A stretch of DNA of 33,702 nucleotides from Flavobacterium sp. J27 (GCF_004303025.1 NZ_PJQW01000021.1:1-33702); one strand, 5' to 3'; positions 16,015 through 23,776 are shown, numbered from the stretch's first letter. Translations and numbers: made by a program. Notes: generated by a model not told the origin, from the sequence alone.

Positions 16015-16962
16015 TTATTGTTTATAAAAAACGGGAATAGAAACTTGATATACAGTTGCATCATTTTTGGGATCTACATACTGATACAATATTGATTCAT
16101 TATTTTTTAAATCAAATAAAGAAAGTTGTAATTCCATGGTTTCTTTACTATGCAAACTTACTTTGATACCAGTTACAGTTGGTGTACCATTTGATAGGTT
16201 TCCATAAATGACTTTAGGTCTTAAAACTTTAGGAATTTCAATAATATGGTTGTATAAACCAGCATTTACAAGTCGTAAAGTGACTGTTTTATTAACTGGT
16301 TTAAAAGGTTGTAATCCTTTTATTTTTTTTGCAAGTATTCCATTAATTAAAAAAAAATTAGGTCTATATTCTGGAATTTCTAAGGGTATATTTATGTCAT
16401 CATGGGTAACATTCATAATATCATCTGTATGCCAGTTAACGTCAATCTCGTGACTACACCAAACGATTTCTTTACTGTTTCCAATACTATTATTTTCCTG
16501 TTTATCTCTTACAATAATAGTTCCAAACATGCCTGCTTGAAGATTAAATGGATAATTTTCTGGACTATAGTAAAGATAAGTGCCTTTCCTTCTTGCTATT
16601 AGCTGATACATTCCATGTTCCATATGATCAATAGGCTTGCTGCTAACCACTTTTTTTTCTATACTAATAGCCTCAAAATCAATATTTTCAGCATATAAAG
16701 AAACTGGATTACCTTGAGATATGTTCCAAAAATCTATAAAAAGTGTATCACCAACTTCCATTTCTATAAGTGAACCAGGTAAACTTACTTGACCGGAAAG
16801 TGTCGTACTAAAACCGAATACACGTATGCTTTTATTCCTTTTTATGACTAATTCCCCTGTTGTTCTTCCTATAATTAATTTTTCTTTTTGAGCAAACAAA
16901 AGATTAGTAATTAAACTAAATACAATTCCAAAAATAATTTTTCTTTTAATTTGCATTGTCAA
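16015..16962 (-). CDS. Secreted two-domain cupredoxin-fold protein lacking multicopper oxidase ligands
   Basis: A 315-aa exported protein (signal peptide ending NLLFAQ; the start may be Met1 or Met3). It resembles the first two cupredoxin domains of multicopper oxidases: MEVGDTLFIDFWN, then GTYLYYSPENYPFNLQAGMF, which matches the GTYWYHSH...GMxG region but with Tyr/Ser in place of the copper-binding histidines. Domain 2 holds NGILAKKI and LRLVNAGLYNHIIEI, equivalent to LRliNaG. The C-terminal HCHxxxH ligand cluster is absent, so it is unlikely to be an active oxidase; scaffold, chaperone or electron-carrier roles are possible. First gene of the tyrosinase operon. Confidence 0.82.
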   Translation of the reverse strand: MTMQIKRKIIFGIVFSLITNLLFAQKEKLIIGRTTGELVIKRNKSIRVFGFSTTLSGQVSLPGSLIEMEVGDTLFIDFWNISQGNPVSLYAENIDFEAISIEKKVVSSKPIDHMEHGMYQLIARRKGTYLYYSPENYPFNLQAGMFGTIIVRDKQENNSIGNSKEIVWCSHEIDVNWHTDDIMNVTHDDINIPLEIPEYRPNFFLINGILAKKIKGLQPFKPVNKTVTLRLVNAGLYNHIIEIPKVLRPKVIYGNLSNGTPTVTGIKVSLHSKETMELQLSLFDLKNNESILYQYVDPKNDATVYQVSIPVFYKQ

Positions 16963-16979
16963 CTATTTTAAGTATTTAT

Positions 16980-16987
16980 CAAATTTA
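16980..16987 (-). promoter_or_regulatory. Possible -7 box of the tyrosinase operon
   Basis: On the minus strand TAAATTTG matches TAnnTTTG, about 18 nt before the first start codon of the operon. No TTG sits at the expected -33 distance. Confidence 0.35.
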
Positions 16988-17122
16988 TAATAACGATAAA
17001 TAACAGAATAGCGTAGAAATACCTGTTTTTAAATAAATTAGTAATAAAATATAAAGAGTATGCTTAGCTCTAAATAAGAAGTATGGAATAATAAGTTTCC
17101 AAAAATACAGTCATAAATTATA

Positions 17123-18895
17123 CTAAATAACCCCTATTTTCTTCATTAAAAAAGTAGCACTCTTATTTTTACAAATCCCATCTCGTAGCTTATAATCAAA
17201 ATGTAAATCGTTGTTTTCAATACTTACTTCAAAACATTTATTTATTAATTGATTTGGAAAATCGTCAGCGGTCAAACAGACTTCAATGTCATGAGTAGCA
17301 ATGGCACCAATGGCTTTTTTCTGTATCATTTTATAAATAACTTCCACTGTACCAGAGCGTTTGTCATCTGAATTTGTTCCTCTTAAAATTTCGTCTAAAA
17401 GTACAAATGAACGTTTGGCATCCAAAGCATCCATAATTTGCTTTAACCGTTTAATTTCTGCATAAAAATAGGATTCGCTATCCGATAAAGAATCCGATAA
17501 ACGCATCGAAACTAAAATAGGCATTGGATGAATATTTGCCTGTGAAGCACAAACCACAGAACCTATTCTTGCCAAAACCATATTAATACCTAAACTTCTC
17601 AAAAATGTACTTTTTCCAGACATATTGGAACCTGTAAGAATGATAAACGATTGTGGCTGAAAGGCAACCGTATTACTTACTCTATGTGTAGCAGATAATA
17701 AGGGATGAGACATATTAGTAAGCAAAATTTCATGATTCCCATTAATCGTTGGAAAACAAAAATCAGGATTATTATAGGAAAAATTGGCCAAACTTTGTAA
17801 TGTTTCAAAAGCACCTATAATTTCCAGCCATTTTTCCACATGTTCCCTATGTTGCTGTTTCCAAACTATAATTTTCCGTAAAATATGAATATGATACAGA
17901 AAACAGCCATTAAAAAAAAGAACCACTAATGGATTGGCTACACTATCTAAACCTGAAAACAATCTAGACAATTGATACATTAAACCACTGGCTTTACCTT
18001 CTTGATTTTGCAATTCTTTTTGCAGTTTAACCAATTTTTTTGAGGTAAACTTTTCTTTTTCAATGGTGGCAATCATTAAACTATATTGCTTTACAATTTT
18101 ATCAATAGCAGTGGAATGCGCATTTTCGATTTTAATTCTCTGAATAAAATTTGAAGCAAAACCTAAATTTGCAAAGAATGAGATTGTCGCATAAGCTAGC
18201 CAATTATTGGTACCTAGAAAATAATATCCCAGTGTACAAACCAAAAAAAGTAATGGTAAAATAAAGAGTAAAATAATAGCGAATTTGGGTAAGGGTTGAC
18301 TATTGTTTTTAGTCCAAGCTAGCAACTGATTGTAAAACTGTTCAGCATCATTACTTACTTTAGCATTCGCCATAAAATTTTGTCTCCAGTCCATTTTCGA
18401 CTTTAATTCTTGAATTGCTTCTTGATTTTCTAATAATTCCACTTCTGAAATTTCCGAAATTAAGAGATGAGCCAATGCTTTTTTCCCAATGTAAGTATAG
18501 GTTCGATTGAGTGTTTGAAACAAAGAATTAGAACCAAAAATATCTAAATCATAAGCATATTCATGATGTGGCTTACTAAACGTAACTCCATCATCAAAAG
18601 GTATTTTTTCTTTCTTCAAAAAGGCAATTTCATCTTCATTAATAGCAACAAGGGCTTCTTTGTGTAGTTTACTTTCTTTTTTCTTATCATACCATCGCAA
18701 TAAAAAGAGAAAGGAAATAGTGGCTAAAAAACAAAATAAAAAATACGTTGTTGTGAATTTCTCATATAATTTATAAGCAGAAAAAAATACTATAACAACG
18801 CATAAAAATCGTAGTAAACTTAATACATTGAGTATTCTTTTTATCTTTTTGATTTCATTTTCCTGAGTCTCTTTTCGAGAAATATATGCTTCCAT
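17123..18895 (-). CDS. Membrane-anchored MutS-family ATPase
   Basis: A 590-aa protein that carries only the lever/ATPase part of MutS. The ATPase has Walker A GSNMSGKST (about residues 421-429), SDSLSDSESYFYAEIKRLK, Walker B SFVLLDEILRGTNSDDKRSG and the signature GAIATHDIEV. The N-terminal mismatch-recognition domain is missing; instead there are hydrophobic helices at about residues 28-65 and 205-245, giving probably four transmembrane segments. Such MutS-related proteins are frequent in Bacteroidota and have no established role in mismatch repair. It has its own promoter and is divergent from the DUF547 gene. No clear terminator follows. Confidence 0.9.
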   Translation of the reverse strand: MEAYISRKETQENEIKKIKRILNVLSLLRFLCVVIVFFSAYKLYEKFTTTYFLFCFLATISFLFLLRWYDKKKESKLHKEALVAINEDEIAFLKKEKIPFDDGVTFSKPHHEYAYDLDIFGSNSLFQTLNRTYTYIGKKALAHLLISEISEVELLENQEAIQELKSKMDWRQNFMANAKVSNDAEQFYNQLLAWTKNNSQPLPKFAIILLFILPLLFLVCTLGYYFLGTNNWLAYATISFFANLGFASNFIQRIKIENAHSTAIDKIVKQYSLMIATIEKEKFTSKKLVKLQKELQNQEGKASGLMYQLSRLFSGLDSVANPLVVLFFNGCFLYHIHILRKIIVWKQQHREHVEKWLEIIGAFETLQSLANFSYNNPDFCFPTINGNHEILLTNMSHPLLSATHRVSNTVAFQPQSFIILTGSNMSGKSTFLRSLGINMVLARIGSVVCASQANIHPMPILVSMRLSDSLSDSESYFYAEIKRLKQIMDALDAKRSFVLLDEILRGTNSDDKRSGTVEVIYKMIQKKAIGAIATHDIEVCLTADDFPNQLINKCFEVSIENNDLHFDYKLRDGICKNKSATFLMKKIGVI

Positions 18896-18976
18896 CTATC
18901 TAATTTATAAACAAAAAATGACATTGGCTTCTTAATTTTCTTTTACCAATGAACCTTCTATTATCTAATACTTTCA

Positions 18977-19005
18977 CAAAGATACATTTTTGTAATGGTC
19001 ACCAA
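18977..19005 (-). promoter_or_regulatory. Promoter of the MutS-family gene
   Basis: On the minus strand, TTG (19003-19005), 18 nt, then TATCTTTG (18977-18984) match the Bacteroidota consensus. The start codon lies about 80 nt downstream. Confidence 0.65.
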
Positions 19006-19121
19006 TTGCTATTTTGAACTAATTATGCCATTGTTCTGAATAAGCTGAAGATTAAAATGTTATAATTTTCTTAAAACCCATTTGTGTTACAGAGCTAACA
19101 TTTTTTTTAAGGCTACAGCAG

Positions 19122-19129
19122 TACTTTTG
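19122..19129 (+). promoter_or_regulatory. -7 promoter box of the DUF547 gene
   Basis: TACTTTTG matches TAnnTTTG, about 60 nt upstream of the start codon. No TTG at the -33 position. Confidence 0.45.
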
Positions 19130-19190
19130 AAATAAGAAAAATAAGAATTGCTATACCATATAGTTTTACAAACCAATAAAAAAATGCTTT

Positions 19191-19934
19191 ATGAAAAAGA
19201 AAATTTTACTCTTTGTGATGCTTGCTTTCCAATCGCTTGCTTTTAGTCAATATATTAATTACCAATTTTATGAAGACTTTCTAAACAAATATGTTTCTGA
19301 AGAAGGTTATGTAGATTATGATGCCATTTATGAAAATCATACCGATTTAGCTAAAGTCATTAAACGTTTTGAAACCATACAAGTGTATGATGGTTGGAGT
19401 AAAAATCAAAAATTATCACATTGGATTAATGTATACAATGTGTATTCTATGAAATTAATTATCGATAATTTCCCTATTAACAGTATTAAAGATATTGCAG
19501 GTTCTTTTGATTATAGATATATTCCTTACAAAGAACAATTGATATCGCTCAATTATATAGAAAAAGAAATTTTGAGTAAAACCTTAGACGAAAGAATTCA
19601 TTTTGCAATTAATTGTGCTTCCCTTTCTTGCCCAAACATTAATCGAACTCCTTTTTATGGAGACACTATCGAAATGCAATTAGAAGTCGCAGCCAAAGCA
19701 TTCATTAATGATCCTACTAAAAATGCAATTAACCGAAAAGAAATAAAACTGTCTAAAATATTCGATTGGTTTGCTGCTGATTTCCTAAAGAACAACACCT
19801 CTATTGTGTCTTACATTAATAAATATTCGGATACCAAAATCAAAGAAACCGCAACCATATCTTATTTAGAATACAACTGGAGTTTGAACAGTAAAATGAA
19901 ATTTGAAAGTAATGCTTTTGTAGCAAGGAAATAA
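19191..19934 (+). CDS. Secreted DUF547 domain protein
   Basis: A 247-aa protein with a signal peptide (MKKKILLFVMLAFQSLAFSQ) and a DUF547 domain. Typical motifs are VSEEGYVDYDAI, KLSHWINVYNVYSMKLIIDN (family pattern aFWiNlYNa), RIHFAINCASLSCPNI and the C-terminal IFDWFAADFL. The family is widespread and has a cysteine/histidine arrangement (NCAS..CP and H in HFAIN) suggestive of a papain-like fold, but its activity is unknown. Periplasmic or secreted. Monocistronic; followed by a heptameric repeat region rather than an ordinary terminator. Confidence 0.9.
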   Translation: MKKKILLFVMLAFQSLAFSQYINYQFYEDFLNKYVSEEGYVDYDAIYENHTDLAKVIKRFETIQVYDGWSKNQKLSHWINVYNVYSMKLIIDNFPINSIKDIAGSFDYRYIPYKEQLISLNYIEKEILSKTLDERIHFAINCASLSCPNINRTPFYGDTIEMQLEVAAKAFINDPTKNAINRKEIKLSKIFDWFAADFLKNNTSIVSYINKYSDTKIKETATISYLEYNWSLNSKMKFESNAFVARK

Positions 19935-19935
19935 G

Positions 19936-20054
19936 TTTTTAGGATTAGGAGTTAGTTTTTAGGAGTTAGGAATTAGTGATTAGAGATGTATGATAATACT
20001 TTTACATTAGACTTAAAAACTAATCCCTAATTACTAGGTACTAAGTACTCGTAT
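19936..20054. repeat. Heptameric repeat region forming an imperfect inverted repeat
   Basis: The left half (19936-19983) contains seven copies of TTAG, spaced 7 nt apart except for one 6-nt step (for example GAGTTAG, GAATTAG, TGATTAG). The right half (20020-20054) is made of five exact 7-nt steps beginning CT (CTAATCC, CTAATTA, CTAGGTA, CTAAGTA, CTCGTAT), the reverse-complement pattern. The halves can pair over a spacer of about 36 nt. It lies between the DUF547 gene and the mnmE promoter. Confidence 0.75.
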
Positions 20055-20062
20055 CTTTTCAG

Positions 20063-20070
20063 TATCTTTG
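20063..20070 (+). promoter_or_regulatory. -7 promoter box of mnmE
   Basis: TATCTTTG matches TAnnTTTG, 17 nt before the mnmE start codon and directly after the heptamer region. No TTG at -33. Confidence 0.55.
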
Positions 20071-20087
20071 CACTTTAATTATAAAAA

Positions 20088-21509
20088 ATGATTGCTCAAG
20101 ATACAATTGTTGCCCTTGCCACTCCTTCAGGTGCTGGAGCTATTGCTGTTATTCGATTGTCTGGAAAAGAAGCTATATCAATCGCTTCACAAGTATTTCA
20201 ATCGGTTTCTGGTAAAGACATGGGGAAACAAAAAACGCATACTATACATTTAGGCCATATTGTAGATAATGGAAAAACCTACGATCAGGTTTTGTTATCT
20301 ATTTTTAAAGGACCAAATTCCTATACTGGAGAAAATGTAGTCGAAATTTCTTGTCACGGTTCTACTTTTATTCAGCAACAAATTATTCAGTTGTTGTTAC
20401 GCAAAGGTGCTAAAATGGCACAAGCAGGAGAATTTACCTTACGCGCTTTTTTAAACGGTAAGCTCGATTTATCACAAGCTGAAGCGGTGGCCGATCTAAT
20501 TGCTTCTGATAATGAAGCTAGTCACCAAATTGCGATGCAACAAATGCGTGGTGGTTTTTCTAATGAAATTGCGAAACTACGTGAAGAACTATTAAATTTT
20601 GCGTCTTTAATCGAATTGGAACTAGACTTTTCGGAAGAAGATGTCGAATTTGCAGATCGCACTGCTTTTTATGAACTACTAAATCGCATTGAATTTGTAT
20701 TAAAACGTCTCATTGATTCTTTTGCAGTAGGAAACGTAATTAAAAACGGAATTCCGGTTGCTATTGTGGGTGAACCCAATGTAGGAAAATCGACCTTATT
20801 GAATGCCTTGTTAAATGAAGAACGAGCTATTGTTTCCGATATTGCAGGAACCACTCGTGATACTATTGAAGATGAATTAGTTATTAATGGCATTGGATTT
20901 CGTTTTATAGATACAGCAGGCATTCGTGAAACAAAAGACGTAGTGGAAAGTATTGGTATCCAAAAAACATTTGAAAAAATTGAACAAGCACAGGTAGTTT
21001 TGTATTTGGTTGATGGCTGTCAGTTATTGATTGATGGTAAATTAGAAAATTTAAAAAACGAAATTGGGAAAACCAGAAATAAATTCCCGTTAAAACCAAT
21101 AATCATAGTTCTAAATAAAATAGATCAATTACAATCTGAATCTATTGCTCATTTTACAAATTACTTAACAGACCCGCAACCAACAACCAACAACCAACGA
21201 CTAGTACCTCTTTCTGCCAAACAAAAAATAGGTATCGAGGAAATAAAAAACACTCTACTTTCTTTTGTAAATACGGGTGCGCTTAGAAATAATGAAACGA
21301 TTGTGACTAATACGCGTCATTATGATTCTTTATTAAAAGCATTAGAAGAAGTTCAGAAAGTAAAATGGGGCTTAGATTCTGGCATTTCTTCTGATTTAAT
21401 GGCTATCGACATTAGACAAGCATTGTTTTATTTTGGTGAAATTACAGGAGAAGTAACCAATGATGAATTGCTAGGGAATATATTTGCTAATTTCTGTATT
21501 GGAAAATAA
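20088..21509 (+). CDS. mnmE: tRNA uridine-5-carboxymethylaminomethyl(34) synthesis GTPase MnmE
   Basis: A 473-aa cytosolic GTPase that, with MnmG, modifies the wobble uridine of certain tRNAs. N-terminal formyl-THF-binding domain (DTIVALATPSGAGAIAVIRL), a helical domain, and an inserted G domain with G1 GEPNVGKST (about residue 228), G2/G3 AGTTRDTIEDE and DTAGIRET, G4 NKID and G5 SAK. It ends with the invariant CIGK whose Cys is essential in the family. Between NKID and SAK there is an insertion encoded by three AACCAAC heptamers (21178-21198, peptide QPTTNNQ). Own promoter and terminator. Confidence 0.97.
   Translation: MIAQDTIVALATPSGAGAIAVIRLSGKEAISIASQVFQSVSGKDMGKQKTHTIHLGHIVDNGKTYDQVLLSIFKGPNSYTGENVVEISCHGSTFIQQQIIQLLLRKGAKMAQAGEFTLRAFLNGKLDLSQAEAVADLIASDNEASHQIAMQQMRGGFSNEIAKLREELLNFASLIELELDFSEEDVEFADRTAFYELLNRIEFVLKRLIDSFAVGNVIKNGIPVAIVGEPNVGKSTLLNALLNEERAIVSDIAGTTRDTIEDELVINGIGFRFIDTAGIRETKDVVESIGIQKTFEKIEQAQVVLYLVDGCQLLIDGKLENLKNEIGKTRNKFPLKPIIIVLNKIDQLQSESIAHFTNYLTDPQPTTNNQRLVPLSAKQKIGIEEIKNTLLSFVNTGALRNNETIVTNTRHYDSLLKALEEVQKVKWGLDSGISSDLMAIDIRQALFYFGEITGEVTNDELLGNIFANFCIGK
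21178..21198 (+). repeat. Three tandem AACCAAC heptamers inside mnmE
   Basis: Three perfect 7-nt units (21 nt, hence in frame) encode QPTTNNQ in a loop between the G4 and G5 motifs of MnmE. Low-complexity repeats of this kind are otherwise intergenic in this window. Confidence 0.8.
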
Positions 21510-21532
21510 AATTCTCTTTAGGATAATAAATC

Positions 21533-21568
21533 AAAAACCACTCCATAACAGAGTGGTTTTGTTTTTTT
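21533..21568 (+). terminator. Terminator of mnmE
   Basis: Arms AAAACCACTC and GAGTGGTTTT with a 7-nt loop followed by GTTTTTTT, 25 nt past the mnmE stop. Confidence 0.93.
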
Positions 21569-21574
21569 ATTTTG

Positions 21575-21598
21575 CCTCAAAGACAGGAATCTTTGAGG
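21575..21598. repeat. Perfect 9-bp inverted repeat at the edge of the replication module
   Basis: CCTCAAAGA and TCTTTGAGG are separated by CAGGAA. There is no T tract, so it is not an ordinary terminator. It sits between the mnmE terminator and the first replication-like gene, and its right arm contains the in-frame TGA that closes the frame of that gene upstream. Confidence 0.6.
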
Positions 21599-21638
21599 AT
21601 CTGGAGAATGGTATCAAGACAATAACACTTTTCGAGTT

Positions 21639-22202
21639 ATGATTCATTTGTTACTTAAATGCAATTATACTACTAAAAATTGGCAAGGACATATCATTTA
21701 CCCTGGAGAATTAATCACTTCTATAAAAAATCTCAGTAAAGAATTAGACTTATCTGAAAACATTATTAGAAACGCTTTAAAAAAACTTAAAACAACAAAA
21801 TATATTCTTACTCAAAGCACAAACAAATTCACTAAGATAAAAATCACAAAATCAATCATTTATAACGACAAACCTATTTCAAGTAACCAACCTATTGAAG
21901 TTCCAAACACAAACAAAAAACAATCTAATAACAAACCAATAACAACAACTAATAAAGTAAATAAAGAAATAGAAATTAAAGAAAGAATAGATATTTTTAA
22001 AACACAAATTTTCAATTTCAGAAATCAATTTCCAATGGATGTTTTACAACAGTTTTTTAAATTTTGGACTGAAGAAAACAAGCAAACTGGGCGACTGCGA
22101 TTTGAAGAAGAAAAGTTTTGGAATTTAGAGACACGTTTATCCAATTGGAAAAATTATAATACTAACTCAACAAACAAAAAGAAGATATATACTAATCGTT
22201 AA
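21639..22202 (+). CDS. DnaD-like / helix-turn-helix replication protein, probably N-terminally truncated
   Basis: A 187-aa protein with an N-terminal winged-helix-like region (PGELITSIKNLSKELDLSEN, then NALKKLKTTKYI), a polar Asn/Lys-rich linker (residues about 85-125) and a short C-terminal helical part (FPMDVLQQFFKFWTEENKQ). This layout resembles phage and mobile-element replication initiators of Bacteroidota. The frame stays open 14 codons upstream of the ATG (GSGEWYQDNNTFRV), which looks like the conserved family N-terminus (EWYxDxNTFRxFIHLLLKAN from memory), but a TGA stop precedes it and there is no start codon, so the original N-terminus appears lost. Eleven nt separate it from the DnaC-like gene. 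Confidence 0.65.
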   Translation: MIHLLLKCNYTTKNWQGHIIYPGELITSIKNLSKELDLSENIIRNALKKLKTTKYILTQSTNKFTKIKITKSIIYNDKPISSNQPIEVPNTNKKQSNNKPITTTNKVNKEIEIKERIDIFKTQIFNFRNQFPMDVLQQFFKFWTEENKQTGRLRFEEEKFWNLETRLSNWKNYNTNSTNKKKIYTNR

Positions 22203-22212
22203 TTTATACAAA

Positions 22213-22920
22213 ATGGAGATTGATATAAATTTATTGACCAAATCAAATAAATTAGAATTGAAAAAGCCTAGACTTCCAGACGCTATTGAGGCAAAAAAAA
22301 TATATCAGTATTTTAAATTTCAATATTTTAAAGATCATCAAGTGTCTTTTATTGAAAACATAGAAGCCAAAAATTTAGTTTATACTTTAATTTATTATTT
22401 TCAAAACAAAGATAATTTTTTCAATTCCAGCCTACTCTACCCTATCTTTGGCACCAACTTTTCATTGCATAAAGGGTTAATTATCATAGGTGGTTATGGG
22501 ACTGGAAAAAGCACCATTTTAAAAACATTTCAAAATTTAATCAATACAGTTTTCAAATCTCGAATTACTTTAAAATTCAATGCAGTAATTGATGTGGTTC
22601 AAGAATTTGAAACTACGATACAAGAAGATATAGCTGCTTTTAATGAAAAATATAATAACGGATCTCGAATATTTGATGATTTAAAAAGCGAAAAAGAAGC
22701 ATCTCGGTTTGGGAAAAAGGATATATTTAAAGAAATACTTTTCAAAAGATGTGAAAATAAAAAAATCACTACTATTATTACAGCCAATTATCAAGAAGAA
22801 AGTCCAAATGACATGGAAGTAGCCATTGAAGAATTTTACAGATATGAAGGCAGAGTTTACGATCGAATTATAGGCAATTTCAATTTTATCCAATTACAAG
22901 ATAAGAGTTATAGAAAATAA
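22213..22920 (+). CDS. DnaC-like AAA+ ATPase (helicase loader type)
   Basis: A 235-aa P-loop ATPase with Walker A GGYGTGKS (residues 93-100), a Walker B-like FDDLKSE, sensor-1-like TIITANYQ and an Arg-containing GRVYDRIIG near the C-terminus, the order found in DnaC/IstB-type helicase loaders. The first 90 residues are an N-terminal region that may bind the helicase. It pairs with the upstream helix-turn-helix protein as in phage or plasmid replication modules. No helicase, integrase, relaxase or structural phage genes are nearby, so this is probably a residual module. It converges on the RHS locus. Base composition is more A-rich than that of mnmE. Confidence 0.8.
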   Translation: MEIDINLLTKSNKLELKKPRLPDAIEAKKIYQYFKFQYFKDHQVSFIENIEAKNLVYTLIYYFQNKDNFFNSSLLYPIFGTNFSLHKGLIIIGGYGTGKSTILKTFQNLINTVFKSRITLKFNAVIDVVQEFETTIQEDIAAFNEKYNNGSRIFDDLKSEKEASRFGKKDIFKEILFKRCENKKITTIITANYQEESPNDMEVAIEEFYRYEGRVYDRIIGNFNFIQLQDKSYRK

Positions 22921-23231
22921 CTTAACTCCAAAAATAAATACGTAATACACATTATTGAACTATCTTTTTGTTTGCCTTTTTAAATAAAAATAATTCCATT
23001 TTTAACTAATATTTTTGCTTACTTTTTTTAATCTTACAAAAAATGTAAATTTATTTATAGTCATTTAATACATTATCTTTCTTTTCGGTATTTTCTTTGT
23101 TTTAAGAACTTTAAACATAAAAAAAAGATGAGCTATATAGCTCATCTTTTTTACAATTATTTTTAATTCTTATTGACTATCAATTCATTAGTAACTCATA
23201 AAACCTCCATCACTAAATCTAATACTACCCA
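22921..23231. other. Gene-free AT-rich spacer between the replication module and the RHS locus
   Basis: No credible reading frame is seen. The only structured parts are the trailer hairpin at 23118-23152 and the sequence after it, which recurs at about 26145-26260. Confidence 0.7.
23118..23152. terminator. Trailer hairpin, copy 1 (bidirectional terminator)
   Basis: A perfect palindrome, GATGAGCTAT paired with ATAGCTCATC (23127-23146), has an A tract before it and a T tract after. It ends the minus-strand RHS array and can also stop the convergent replication-module transcript. A near-identical copy lies at 26150-26185. Confidence 0.88.
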
Positions 23232-23612
23232 TCACTGAGCATACAGAATTAGATTCTTCTTATCAATCCTTGTTAATTTATTATTTCTAACTTTAAATTT
23301 TATCGTATCAGAAAAAGGTTTAAACTTTACGACTTCTACTAGTTCTCCATTAAAGTCCTCAATACTTTTTTCTTCAATATTAGGCATAAGTATTAATGTA
23401 TTTTTTTCAAGAATCCATTTGCCTACTGTTTCTCCTGATGCACCAGATGAGATAGTATTTATTCTGTAATTATTTTTACTATCTAAATGAAGAATTACAT
23501 TGTACGCATTATTTTCACTTTTATCAAGTACATATTTTTCTTTAATACTTTTTGAAGAAGTACTACATGAAATGAATAATAAAATGAATAATATGTTTAA
23601 TAAAAATTTCAT
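23232..23612 (-). CDS. Lipoprotein, candidate immunity protein C
   Basis: A 126-aa protein with a lipoprotein signal (lipobox LFISC, Cys16). The rest is a small beta-rich domain: VILHLDSKNNYRINTISSG, GKWILEKNTLILMPN, FKPFSDTIKFKVRNNKL. The pattern (strand, KNNYR, then GKW-x5-L-x-L) is shared with the lipoprotein at 23773-24189, suggesting one calycin-like fold. It follows a 52-codon ORF that looks like an RHS tip tail, so by position it would be the immunity protein of that displaced tip. Function not demonstrable from sequence alone. It is the last gene before the trailer hairpin. Confidence 0.6.
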   Translation of the reverse strand: MKFLLNILFILLFISCSTSSKSIKEKYVLDKSENNAYNVILHLDSKNNYRINTISSGASGETVGKWILEKNTLILMPNIEEKSIEDFNGELVEVVKFKPFSDTIKFKVRNNKLTRIDKKNLILYAQ

Positions 23613-23620
23613 ATTTCTAA

Positions 23621-23776
23621 TTATTTAATAGGTTTTGGAATTGGTACATAAGTTTTTCCATCCATTCTAAAAGCAGCATCAAAAACATCAGCTGCACTTT
23701 GAGGATTTTGTTTTATTCTGTGTAATAGAGGATGATTCGTTGTACTATAGTTCAGTCGGTTTTTTTGTTTTTTCAT
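23621..23776 (-). pseudogene. 52-codon ORF, probable remnant of a third RHS toxin tip
   Basis: An ORF of 51 residues plus stop, starting MKKQKNRLNYSTTNHPLL and ending GKTYVPIPKPIK. Its ATG overlaps the stop of the preceding lipoprotein gene (ATGA), and a TAA lies directly upstream in frame, so it does not extend further. Its end (AAFRMDGKTYVPIP) parallels the end of the orphan RHS tip (QTFRVNGQTYYFG), which is why I read it as the C-terminal tail of a displaced toxin whose front has been lost. It could instead be a small translationally coupled gene. Confidence 0.5.

Noticed and set aside
17040..17122. Short inverted repeat after the MutS-family gene as a terminator
   Set aside because: Only a 3-bp GAG/CTC pairing around a long loop and no T tract, so it is not convincing.
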